Made by a program: the position numbers and the translations under genes
The notes under the pieces: model-generated
Seen by the model: only the letters and a program-made list of their open reading frames with translations
Told to the model about the DNA's origin: nothing
The model's database searches: none
In this document: positions 41,838 through 50,900 of the stretch, piece by piece
How positions within the stretch are numbered: the first letter of the stretch is position 1
How the letters are laid out: each line of letters begins with the position of its first letter
Assembly (NCBI RefSeq): GCF_900496965.1
Contig: NZ_UFQB01000037.1
Span: forward strand, 1-51,827
Length of the DNA stretch: 51,827 nt
Source: Achromobacter agilis
GTDB lineage: Bacteria > Pseudomonadota > Gammaproteobacteria > Burkholderiales > Burkholderiaceae_B
Direction of reading: 5' to 3'

Positions 41838-43331
41838 ATGGCTTCGTTTTTGCTCAAAAGCACGACTTCGGTCCTTGCCCTGGCATTCGTTCCAGCGGCA
41901 TTTGCTCAGTCTTCCGCTCCGGCTGCGACACAGCCCGCAGTCACGATGAACCAGATCGTCGAACAGACGTTACTCGGCAATCCGGAAATCCAGGCCAAGT
42001 ACCATGATTTCCAGGCGTCGCTGGAAGGCCAGAACGTCGCGCGCGCTGCATTCTTCCCGCAGATCAACGCGCAAGGCTATGTGGGTCGCGAGTACCGCCG
42101 CAATGTGCCTGGCGTGGGTTCGCAGGACTGGAGCCGCCCTGGTTACAGCGTCGAGTTGCGTCAGTTGATTTTTGACGGCTTCCGCACGAGCAATGACGTC
42201 AAGCAGACCGGCTTCGACAAGCTGGCGAAGTTCTACGACCTGCTGGCCACGAGCGACACCACGGCGCTGGCTGCCGCGCAGGCCTACATCGACCTGCAGC
42301 GCTACCGCGACATGGAATTGCTGGCGCGCCAGAACTATTCCCTGCACGAGGAAACGCTCAAGCAGATCAATGAGCGCGCCGAATCGGGCGTGGGCCGCCG
42401 GGTCGACCTGGAACAGGCGGGCGGACGCCTGGCCCTGGCCCAGACCAACCTGATGACCGAGACCGCCAACCTGCTGGACGTGCAACAGCGCTTCCAGCGC
42501 GTGACCGGCGCCCTGCCCCCCGAATCGATGCAACCGCCGCCCGACATCAGCGGCAAGCTGCCGGTCAAGCCGGGTGACTTCAATCAGTCGCTGCGCCGCA
42601 ACCCCAGCTTCCTGTCCAAGCAGGCCGGCCTGCAGGCGGCGGAAGCCGGCGTGGCATCGTCCAAGGGCGCGTTCTCTCCGAAATTCGAGTTCGTGGCCTC
42701 GACGGGCCGCGACCAGAACGACCCGACGCCTCAGAACCGCGACATCCAGAGCTCCAGCGTTCAGCTCGTCATGAGCTACAACCTGTACCGCGGCGGCGCC
42801 GATTCCGCCCGGGTGCGCCAGACCGCCGCGCAGTCCTATGCCGCGCGCGATATCCGCGACTACACCTGCCGCAATGTGCAGCAGGACCTGGCCGTCGCCT
42901 GGAACAACGTTGTCAGCCTGAACCAGAAGCTGCCTTTCCTGCGCGACCACGAAGTGGCCACCACGAAGGTGCGCGAAGCCTACCGCCAGCAATTCCAGAT
43001 CGGCCAGCGGTCGCTGCTGGACTTGCTCGACACCGAAAACGAACTGTTCGAATCGCGCCGCGCCCTGACCAACGCGCTGTATGACCTGCAGATCGCGCAG
43101 TACCGCTGGCTGGCCCTGTCGCACGCCCTGCTGCCCGCCCTGGCGCTGCAGCCCGCGCGCAACGAAATGCCCGAGGAAAACGGCAAGCTGGTGGTATCCG
43201 ACGACGTGATCAAGCTCTGCAACTCGACGGTTCCCGACACGGCCCGCCTGGCCCCCGTGCGCGTGCAATACAACGAAGGCGCGCTGCCCCCCACGCTCAT
43301 CCCCATGAACGCGCCCAGCGCCAAGCCCTGA
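41838..43331 (+). CDS. TolC-family outer membrane factor of a type I secretion system
   Basis: The 497-residue protein starts MASFLLKSTTSVLALAFVPA, with signal peptide cleavage near AFAQS. It has the two repeated OEP domains (first near LLGNPEIQAKYHDFQASLEGQN, second near SLRRNPSFLSKQAGLQAAEAGVASS) and the LapE/AggA-like motif QRSLLDLLDTENELFESRRAL. It would form the outer-membrane channel for the giant adhesin coded downstream. The ribosome site is weak. It is the first gene of the plus-strand export cluster. Confidence 0.9.
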   Translation: MASFLLKSTTSVLALAFVPAAFAQSSAPAATQPAVTMNQIVEQTLLGNPEIQAKYHDFQASLEGQNVARAAFFPQINAQGYVGREYRRNVPGVGSQDWSRPGYSVELRQLIFDGFRTSNDVKQTGFDKLAKFYDLLATSDTTALAAAQAYIDLQRYRDMELLARQNYSLHEETLKQINERAESGVGRRVDLEQAGGRLALAQTNLMTETANLLDVQQRFQRVTGALPPESMQPPPDISGKLPVKPGDFNQSLRRNPSFLSKQAGLQAAEAGVASSKGAFSPKFEFVASTGRDQNDPTPQNRDIQSSSVQLVMSYNLYRGGADSARVRQTAAQSYAARDIRDYTCRNVQQDLAVAWNNVVSLNQKLPFLRDHEVATTKVREAYRQQFQIGQRSLLDLLDTENELFESRRALTNALYDLQIAQYRWLALSHALLPALALQPARNEMPEENGKLVVSDDVIKLCNSTVPDTARLAPVRVQYNEGALPPTLIPMNAPSAKP

Positions 43332-43356
43332 GCGCCCTCAAGCGCAAGGAGACCCC

Positions 43357-43569
43357 ATGCCGAAACAGGGCAAAGACTTCTCGCAGTTGGACGCGGACTT
43401 CGTCCGCGTTCTGGAAGACCTGATCGACGCACTGATCGCCAATGGCACCTTGCGCATGACAGACCTGCCGATACAGGCGCAACAGAAACTCACCCAGCGC
43501 AAGCAACAGCGCGCGCGGCTCTCGGAACACCTGGACCTGCTGGATGACGAAGATGGACAAGTTATCTGA
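43357..43569 (+). CDS. 70-residue ORF in the adhesin export operon
   Basis: The ORF starts MPKQGKDFSQLDADFVRVLE with a strong AAGGAGA site, 25 bp after the outer membrane factor gene. It overlaps the ATPase gene by 26 bases. It is acidic/helical with a basic middle (QRKQQRARLSEHLD), and has no signal peptide or membrane segment. The tight coupling argues for a real gene with a role in export or its control. I do not recognise the family. Confidence 0.72.
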   Translation: MPKQGKDFSQLDADFVRVLEDLIDALIANGTLRMTDLPIQAQQKLTQRKQQRARLSEHLDLLDDEDGQVI

Positions 43570-45718
43570 ATTGGCCGCCCGGGAGTGGCGCGCGGATGCG
43601 CGCGCCGCGCACGATGATCCGCTGCTGGATTGCCTGGTTGAAATCACCCGGCTGCATGGTGTCACGGCCACGGCCCAGGCCTTGTCCTCGGGCCTGCCGT
43701 TGGAAGAACACCGGCTGACTCCCGCCCTGCTGCCGCGCGCGGCAGCGCGCGCGCAATTATCCGCGCGCGTGGTCAAACGCGCGCTGGACAGCATCTCGCA
43801 GGACCTCCTGCCCGCCATCCTGCTGCTGCACGGCGAACGCGCCTGCCTGCTGCTGAAGAAAGACGGCGGCAAGTATGTCGTCAGCCACCCCGAGCTGGGC
43901 GGCAGCTCGATCGAAATGTCCCCCGAGGAGCTCGCCGCGCAGTACACCGGGCTGGTGTGCTTCGTGCGCCCGCAGTTCCGCTTCGACGCGCGCGCGCCCG
44001 AAGTCGCCAAGGTGCGCCAGCGCCACTGGTTCTGGGCCGCGATCATGGAAAACCGGCGGCTGTACCGAGACGCGCTGATCGCCGCCCTGCTGATCAACGT
44101 CTTCGCGATGGCGATGCCGCTATTCACGATGAACGTCTATGACCGCGTCGTGCCCAACAATGCCATCGAAACGCTCTGGGTGCTGGCCATCGGCATCACT
44201 CTGGTCGTGATCTTCAACATGATCCTCGGCACGGCTCGCGCGCATGTGGTGGACAGCGCCAGCAAGCGGGTCGACGTGCGCCTGTCGGCGCAGATCATGG
44301 AACGGGTGCTGGACCTGCGGCTGGAGGGCCGGCCGGTCTCGGTCGGCTCCTTCGCCGCCAATCTCCGTTCTTTCGAATCCATCCGAGATTTCATCGCCTC
44401 GGCCACGATCACCACGCTGGTCGACCTGCCGTTCATCCTGTTGTTCCTGCTCGCGCTGGCCTGGATATCTCCGTGGATGATCCTGCCGCCGCTGGTCGCC
44501 ATCGTGCTGATCCTGCTGGTATCGCTTGCGGCGCAGGCGCGCATGGAATCGCTGACGATGGCGACGTTCCAGGCCTCGTCGCAGCGCAACGCGACCCTGG
44601 TGGAGGCGCTGACCGGCCTGGAAGCCGTCAAGACTCTCAACGCCCAGGGCTCCATCCAGCGCAACTGGGAACGCGCCACTGAATTCATCGCCCTGACAGG
44701 CGGCAAGCTCAAGCTGATCTCGTCCTCCACCGTCGGTTTCGTCCAGGCCATCCAGCAGATGGTCTCGATCTCCGTGGTGATCATCGGCGTGTACCAGGCG
44801 CAGGAATCCGCCATTTCCATGGGCGGCATCATTGCCGCGTCCATGATCGCGGGCCGCTGCCTAGCGCCCCTGGGCCAGGTGGCTGGCTTGCTGATGCAGT
44901 ACCAGAACGCCCGCACCTCGCTAGGCTCGATCGACAACTATATGAAGCTGCCGGTGGAGCGCCCCGCCGAGGCCGAGTTCCTGCATCGCCCCGTCTTTCA
45001 CGGCGGGATCGAATTCCGCGACGTGAGCTTCACCTATCCGGGCGCCGCGCAGCCGGCGCTGAAGAAGGTATCGTTCAAGCTCAAGCCCGGTGAAAAGGTC
45101 GGGGTCATCGGCCGCATCGGGTCGGGCAAGACCACCCTGGAAAAGCTGGCGCTGGCGCTCTACCAGCCCACCGAAGGCGCGGTCCTGCTGGACGGCATCG
45201 ACGTGCGCCAGATCGATCCGGCCGATGTGCGCCGGGCCATCGGCCACGTGCCGCAGGATCCGCTGCTCTTCTACGGCAGCCTGAAGCACAACCTGGCCAT
45301 GGGCGCGCCCTACGCCGACGACGCCAGCATCCTGGCGGCGGCCAACCTGGCCGGCGTCTCCGATTTCGCCAATCTGCACCCCAACGGGTTCGACATGGTG
45401 ATCGGCGAGCGCGGCGAGTCCCTGTCGGGCGGCCAGCGCCAGTCGGTGGCCGTGGCGCGGGCCCTGATCAACGATCCGCCCATCCTGCTGCTGGACGAGC
45501 CCAGCAGCAACATGGACCACCAGAGCGAAGCCCAGCTGCGCAAGCGCCTGGGCGAGGCCAGCGAGACCAAGACGATCCTGCTGGTCACGCACCGCACCGC
45601 GCTGCTGGATCTGGTCGACCGGCTGATCGTGATCGATAACGGCCATATCGTGGCCGACGGCCCCAAGGAACAAGTCGTCGAAGCCCTGCGTCAGGGACGC
45701 GTTGGACGCGGAGGCTGA
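43544..45718 (+). CDS. Type I secretion ABC exporter, LapB type
   Basis: The 724-residue protein has an N-terminal C39-like domain (about 25-145) in which the usual catalytic Cys is absent, as in LapB/HlyB adhesin exporters that do not cut their cargo. An ABC exporter membrane domain (about 165-450) and a nucleotide-binding domain follow, with Walker A GRIGSGKTTLEK, signature LSGGQRQSVAVARAL and Walker B ILLLDEPSSNMD. It sits in the inner membrane and energises export of the downstream adhesin. ATGs at 43544 and 43553 are both possible. Confidence 0.92.
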   Translation: MTKMDKLSELAAREWRADARAAHDDPLLDCLVEITRLHGVTATAQALSSGLPLEEHRLTPALLPRAAARAQLSARVVKRALDSISQDLLPAILLLHGERACLLLKKDGGKYVVSHPELGGSSIEMSPEELAAQYTGLVCFVRPQFRFDARAPEVAKVRQRHWFWAAIMENRRLYRDALIAALLINVFAMAMPLFTMNVYDRVVPNNAIETLWVLAIGITLVVIFNMILGTARAHVVDSASKRVDVRLSAQIMERVLDLRLEGRPVSVGSFAANLRSFESIRDFIASATITTLVDLPFILLFLLALAWISPWMILPPLVAIVLILLVSLAAQARMESLTMATFQASSQRNATLVEALTGLEAVKTLNAQGSIQRNWERATEFIALTGGKLKLISSSTVGFVQAIQQMVSISVVIIGVYQAQESAISMGGIIAASMIAGRCLAPLGQVAGLLMQYQNARTSLGSIDNYMKLPVERPAEAEFLHRPVFHGGIEFRDVSFTYPGAAQPALKKVSFKLKPGEKVGVIGRIGSGKTTLEKLALALYQPTEGAVLLDGIDVRQIDPADVRRAIGHVPQDPLLFYGSLKHNLAMGAPYADDASILAAANLAGVSDFANLHPNGFDMVIGERGESLSGGQRQSVAVARALINDPPILLLDEPSSNMDHQSEAQLRKRLGEASETKTILLVTHRTALLDLVDRLIVIDNGHIVADGPKEQVVEALRQGRVGRGG

Positions 45719-45725
45719 GGTCGCC

Positions 45726-47147
45726 ATGCTGAACAACCCAGCCGAAACCAGGCACGGCCTGTTTGGAACCCTGTGGCGCAAGCTGCGCGGCGTCTTCGTG
45801 TTCTTTTTCGATCGCCTGCTCGACGGCACCGAAAAGGGCAAGCCCCAGCACCGCTCCGACTACGTCGGCAACGCGGAATGGGTCATTCATGAATCGCAGG
45901 CCAGGGGCTCGCGCATCCTGCTGTGGGTGAGCCTGCTGGCCACCGGCGGGCTGCTGGTCTGGGCCGGCACCGGCAGCATCGACGAAGTCGTCCGGGGCGA
46001 AGGCAAGGTCGTGCCGTCGCGCCAGGTCCAGGTCATCCAGAGCCTGGACGGCGGCATCGTCGAGGAAATCCTGGTCCGACCCGGGCAGGAAGTCGAGGCC
46101 GGCGAGATCCTGCTGAAGATCGACTCTACCCGCTTCGCGTCGTCGCTGGGCGAGAACAATGCCGAATACCTGTCCCTGCTCGCCCGCGCGGCCCGCCTGA
46201 AGGCGCTGGCCACGGGCGACCCCTTCGTCGCGCCCGAAGAGGCGCTCGCGCAGGCGCCCGGCATGGTGGAAATGGAACGCAACGCGTGGCAGGCGCGCAC
46301 CACCGAATTGAACGCCACCGTCAACGTTGCCCGCGAGCAGCTCAAGCAACGCCAGGAAGACCTGCGCGAAACCATCGCCAAGCGCGATCAGGCCGCCACC
46401 AGCTGCGGCCTGACGTCGCGCGAATTGCAAGTGACCCGCCCGCTGCTCAAGAGCGGCGCAGTCTCCGAAGTGGACCTGCTGCGCCTGCAGCGCGACGTGG
46501 CCCGCTATTGCGGCGAACAGAAAGGCGCGGAAGCCCAGATCGACCGCTTCCAGGCGTCCATCAAGGAAGCGGAAAGCAAGATCCAGGAAGCCGAGCTCAA
46601 CATCCGCAACCAGGCCCGCAACGAGCTGTCCGAAACCAACACCAAGCTGTCGACCCTGCGCCAAGGCAAGCTGGCGCTGGTCGATCGCGTCAAGCTGGCC
46701 GAAGTCCGCGCGCCGGTGCGCGGCACCGTCAAGACGCTGTTCAACAACACCGTCGGCGGCGTGGTGCAGCCGGGCAAGGACATCATCGAGATCGTGCCCA
46801 AGGACGACACCCTGCTGCTCGAGGTGCGCATCCTACCGCGCGACATCGGCTTCCTGCACGCCGACCAGGAGGCGGAAGTGAAATTCACCGCCTACGACTT
46901 CGCCATCTACGGCGGCCTGAAAGGCAAGGTGGAACAGATCGGCGCGGACACCGTGACCGACGAGAAAGGCAATTCCTACTATGTGGTGCGCGTCCGCACG
47001 GACCGCAGCACGGTAGGCGACAAACTGTTGCCCATCATCCCCGGGATGGTGGCGGAGGTTCATATCCTGACTGGCAAGCGCACGGTATTGCAGTACCTGC
47101 TCAAGCCGATACTGCGCGCCAAGGCGAATGCCTTTACCGAACGTTAA
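45726..47147 (+). CDS. HlyD-family membrane fusion protein, LapC type
   Basis: The 473-residue protein has a cytoplasmic N-terminus, one membrane helix (RILLWVSLLATGGLLVWAG), a lipoyl-like domain (VQVIQSLDGGIVEEILVRPGQEVEAGEIL), a long coiled coil (about 170-320) and the HlyD C-terminal beta domain (VRAPVRGTVKTLFNNTVGGVV). It joins the inner-membrane ATPase to the TolC-like channel. GAGG precedes the ATG at 45726; a TTG 24 bases earlier overlaps the ATPase gene. Confidence 0.93.
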   Translation: MLNNPAETRHGLFGTLWRKLRGVFVFFFDRLLDGTEKGKPQHRSDYVGNAEWVIHESQARGSRILLWVSLLATGGLLVWAGTGSIDEVVRGEGKVVPSRQVQVIQSLDGGIVEEILVRPGQEVEAGEILLKIDSTRFASSLGENNAEYLSLLARAARLKALATGDPFVAPEEALAQAPGMVEMERNAWQARTTELNATVNVAREQLKQRQEDLRETIAKRDQAATSCGLTSRELQVTRPLLKSGAVSEVDLLRLQRDVARYCGEQKGAEAQIDRFQASIKEAESKIQEAELNIRNQARNELSETNTKLSTLRQGKLALVDRVKLAEVRAPVRGTVKTLFNNTVGGVVQPGKDIIEIVPKDDTLLLEVRILPRDIGFLHADQEAEVKFTAYDFAIYGGLKGKVEQIGADTVTDEKGNSYYVVRVRTDRSTVGDKLLPIIPGMVAEVHILTGKRTVLQYLLKPILRAKANAFTER

Positions 47148-47166
47148 AGGAGGGCTGCAAGGCTTT

Positions 47167-47823
47167 ATGAAACCCGTTCCCGTCCTGTTGATTACGCACG
47201 ACGACCTGTTGTGGCAGCATTGGCGCGCGCTGGACCCGGCGCGCTGGCTGGCAGCCCGCGGCCGCGGATTGGCCGACCTGCAGCGCTGGCGCGAACAGGG
47301 CCGTGCGCTGGCGGTGCTGGACACCGGCCTGCCTCGGCTGCCCTCCTGGCAGGATCCCATCTGGGCCACTACCCTGGCGGACATGCACGTGGTCGTCGCC
47401 AGCCCCAGCCCGAACGACGAAGAAGGCACCCGGGCGCTGGGCGCCGGCGCCCATGGCTATTGCCACGGCTATGCGCCCGCCGCGTCGCTGTCGCAAACGC
47501 TGGAAGTCGTGGCGTCGGGCGGCATCTGGATGGGCAGGTCCCTGGTGTCGCGGCTGCTCAAACTGGTTGCCGAACGCGCCCAGGACACGCAGTCCTGGGA
47601 TGGCGGCCTGCTGACCGACCGCGAGATCACGGTCGCGCGCTATGCGGCCAACGGCCAGGCCAACGCGCCGATCGCGGAGGCGCTAGGCATTACCGAGCGC
47701 ACGGTCAAGGCCCATCTATCGGCCGTTTTCGAGAAGCTGGGCGTCACGGACCGCCTGCAGCTCGCCTTGCTCGTCCACGGCATTTCTGCCCCCGCCGACA
47801 ACCGGATGAAAATTACCTCCTGA
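47167..47823 (+). CDS. LuxR-type regulator with degenerate receiver
   Basis: The 218-residue protein has an N-terminal receiver-like domain with Asp52 (AVLDTGLP), but the acidic pair is only HDD and the conserved Lys position reads as His (AHGYCHGYAP). A LuxR HTH is at about 146-200 (LLTDREITVARYAANGQANAPIAEALGITERTVKAHL). It may act without normal phosphorylation. An AAGG stretch lies just before the ATG at 47167, and GGAGG slightly further up. Its position between the adaptor gene and the adhesin gene suggests control of adhesin production. Confidence 0.85.
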   Translation: MKPVPVLLITHDDLLWQHWRALDPARWLAARGRGLADLQRWREQGRALAVLDTGLPRLPSWQDPIWATTLADMHVVVASPSPNDEEGTRALGAGAHGYCHGYAPAASLSQTLEVVASGGIWMGRSLVSRLLKLVAERAQDTQSWDGGLLTDREITVARYAANGQANAPIAEALGITERTVKAHLSAVFEKLGVTDRLQLALLVHGISAPADNRMKITS

Positions 47824-47826
47824 TAC

Positions 47827-47840
47827 TGTCCTTGAGGACA
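47827..47840. promoter_or_regulatory. Palindrome upstream of the adhesin gene
   Basis: TGTCC, spacer TTGA, GGACA begins three bases after the regulator stop codon, about 70 bp before the adhesin ATG. It could be an operator or an RNA hairpin. Low information content. Confidence 0.35.
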
Positions 47841-47907
47841 ATATCCCGCGCCGGCGGCGCCATCTAGTATCTGGCCATCTTGGATAACTCCCTGAAACGG
47901 AACCAAC

Positions 47908-50900
47908 ATGGCCAACACCACACCTGCAGTCGTCAACGAAATCACGGGTCGCGCGTGGATACGCAATAGCGACGGCTCTTTGACCGAACTGCATCAGGGC
48001 AGCAAAGTCCCCGCAGGCAGCGACGTCGTCACTGCCTCGGGCGGCACGGTGTCCCTCCAGGTGGGTGACGGCATGCCGATCGTCATCGGCGAAGGCCGCG
48101 AAGTCGCGGTGAATGGCGACATCGGCGGCCCTCTGGCCGATCCGTCCGAAGCCGCGGTGGCGCCTCCCAGCAGCACCGACTCCGACCGCCTCCTGGCCGC
48201 CCTGCGCGACGGCCGCGACCCGTTCGACGAATTGGACCCCACCGCCGCCATCGTGGCCGGCGGCGGCGATGCCGGCGGCAGCAGCTTCGTGCGCCTTGCC
48301 CGCATCCTTGAAACCACCAGCCCGCTGGACCTGGCCTACCCGAACCCGGCCCGCGCCAACGACGACCTGCCCCGCATGTCCGCCACCGGCGCCGGCGACG
48401 ACGACGACGATGCGGCCGTCACCCCGACCACCGTCAACAATGCGCCCAATGCGCTGGACGACGCGGGCCGCGGCGACCAGAACAGCCTGGTGCGCGGCAA
48501 CCTGCTGCTCAACGACTCGGACCCCGACGGCGACCCGCTGGCGATCACCTCGATCAGCGGCCGCCCGATGACGCCTGGCGGCGTTACGGTCACCGGCAGC
48601 AACGGCGGCACCTTCACCGTCCAGCCGGACGGCAGCTACGTCTTCAACCCGGGCGGAAACTACACTCACCTGGCCGAAGGCGAGACGACGACCACCACCA
48701 TTTCGTACACGATCACGGATCCCAGTGGCGCCACCTCGACCGCGACCGCGGTCGTGACGGTTACCGGCACCAATGACGGCCCCGTGTCGACCTCCATCTC
48801 GGACACGAGCGGTATCGACGCCGAAGCGGGCGTGAGCTACGACGTCTCCGGCCACTTCTCGGATCCGGACACCAGCGACAAGCTCACCTATACCGCCACC
48901 GGCCTGCCGCCCGGCCTGAGCATCGACCCGAACACGGGCCTCATTACCGGCACCATCGACCACTCGGCCTCGCAAGGCGGAAACAACGGCGTCTACACCG
49001 TCACCGTCACGGCCACGGACCCCTCCGGCGCAACCACCTCCCAGAACTTCGACTGGGACGTGACCAACCCGGCCCCCACCGCCGCCGACGACGCCGGCAC
49101 CACCGACGAAAACACCACCCTGACTGTCGACGCCCAGAACGGCGTGCTGTCCAACGACAACGATCCGGACGGCGATACGCTCTCCGTCTCGCAGGTCAAC
49201 GGCAATCCGGCCGGCGTGGGTTCGGCCGTGACCGGCTCCAACGGCGGCACCTTCACCCTGAACGCCGACGGTTCCTACACCTTCAATCCGGGTTCGACCT
49301 TCCAGAACCTGGCCGCCGGCCAGACGGCGACCACTTCCATCACCTACGTCGTCTCCGACGGCGAAGGCGGCACCAGCACGGCCACCCTGACCGTTGAAAT
49401 CACCGGCACCAACGACACGCCCATCCTGACCCCGGACGTGACGCTGGACAACCAGAACAGCAACGACGGCCAGACCATCGCCCCGATCGACATTTCCGGT
49501 CAGTTCAGCGACGTGGACGACGGCGACGTACTGACGTACTCGGCCAACGGCCTGCCGCCGGGCCTGACCCTCGACCCGGCCACCGGCATCATTTCGGGCA
49601 CGCTGGACCGCTCCGCCTCGCAAGGCGGCGCCGACGGCGTCTACACCGTTACCATCACCGCCACCGACAAGAGCGGCGCCACCGTTACGCAGGACTTCTC
49701 CTGGGACGTCAAGAACCCGGTGCCGACCGCCGTCGCCGACAACGGCGCGACCGACGAAGACACCTCGCTCAACGTCAGCGCCCAGAACGGCGTGCTGGCC
49801 AATGACACCGATCCGGACGGCGACACGCTGTCGGTCTCCCAGGTCAACGGCAACGCGGCCAACGTGGGCAATGCCATCGCCGGCTCCAACGGCGGCACGT
49901 TCACGCTGAACGCCGACGGCTCCTACACCTTTAACCCGGGCTCGGACTACCAGAGCCTGGCGGCGGGCGAGAAGACCACCAGCTCGGTCACCTACACCGT
50001 CTCCGACGGCGAAGGCGGCACCAGCACGACCACGCTGACGGTCGAGATCACCGGCACCAACGATACGCCCACGGCCATCGCGCTGGACAACCAGAACAAC
50101 ATGGATGGCGACGTCGTCGACTACAACCTGTCCACGTTCTTCAGCGACGTAGACAACGGCGACGTACTGACCTATTCCGTCGACCACGTGCCGGGCGGCC
50201 TGTCGTTCGACCCGGCCACGGGCACCTTCACCGGCCAGTTCGCCAACTGGGCGTCCGACCATACCAATACGGGCGTGAAGGGCGAATACCTGATCACCGT
50301 GACGGCCACCGACAAGTCCGGCGCCTCCGTCTCGCAGACCTTCCTGTGGAAGGTGGGCAACCCCGAACCGGTCGCCGCCAACGACACCGGCAACACGGGC
50401 GAAGACAATATCCTGATCGTCGATCACCGCACCGAAGGCGTGCTGGGCAACGACAACGATCCGGACGGCGACGCGATCTCCGTCTCGCACGTCAATGGCA
50501 ACGCAGCCGGCGTAGGCACGGCCGTGACCGGCTCCAACGGCGGCACTTTCACGTTGAGCGCCGACGGCACCTACACCTTCAACCCGGGCTCGGCCTTCCA
50601 GTACCTGGCCGCCGGCCAGACCGCGACCACCTCCATCACGTACACGGTGTCCGACGCCCAAGGCGCAACGGATACGGCCACGCTGGTCATTACGGTCACC
50701 GGCAGCAACGACGGCCCGATCCTCACGCCGGACGTCATCCTCAGCGATCTGAGCAGCAATGACAGCGACGTCATTACCTCCGTCGACATCGCCAAGCAGT
50801 TCCAGGACGTCGACGCGGGCGATACCCTGACCTACAGCGCCACCGGCCTGCCGCCGGGACTGACGCTCGATCCCGTCACCGGCCTCATCTCCGGCAAGAT

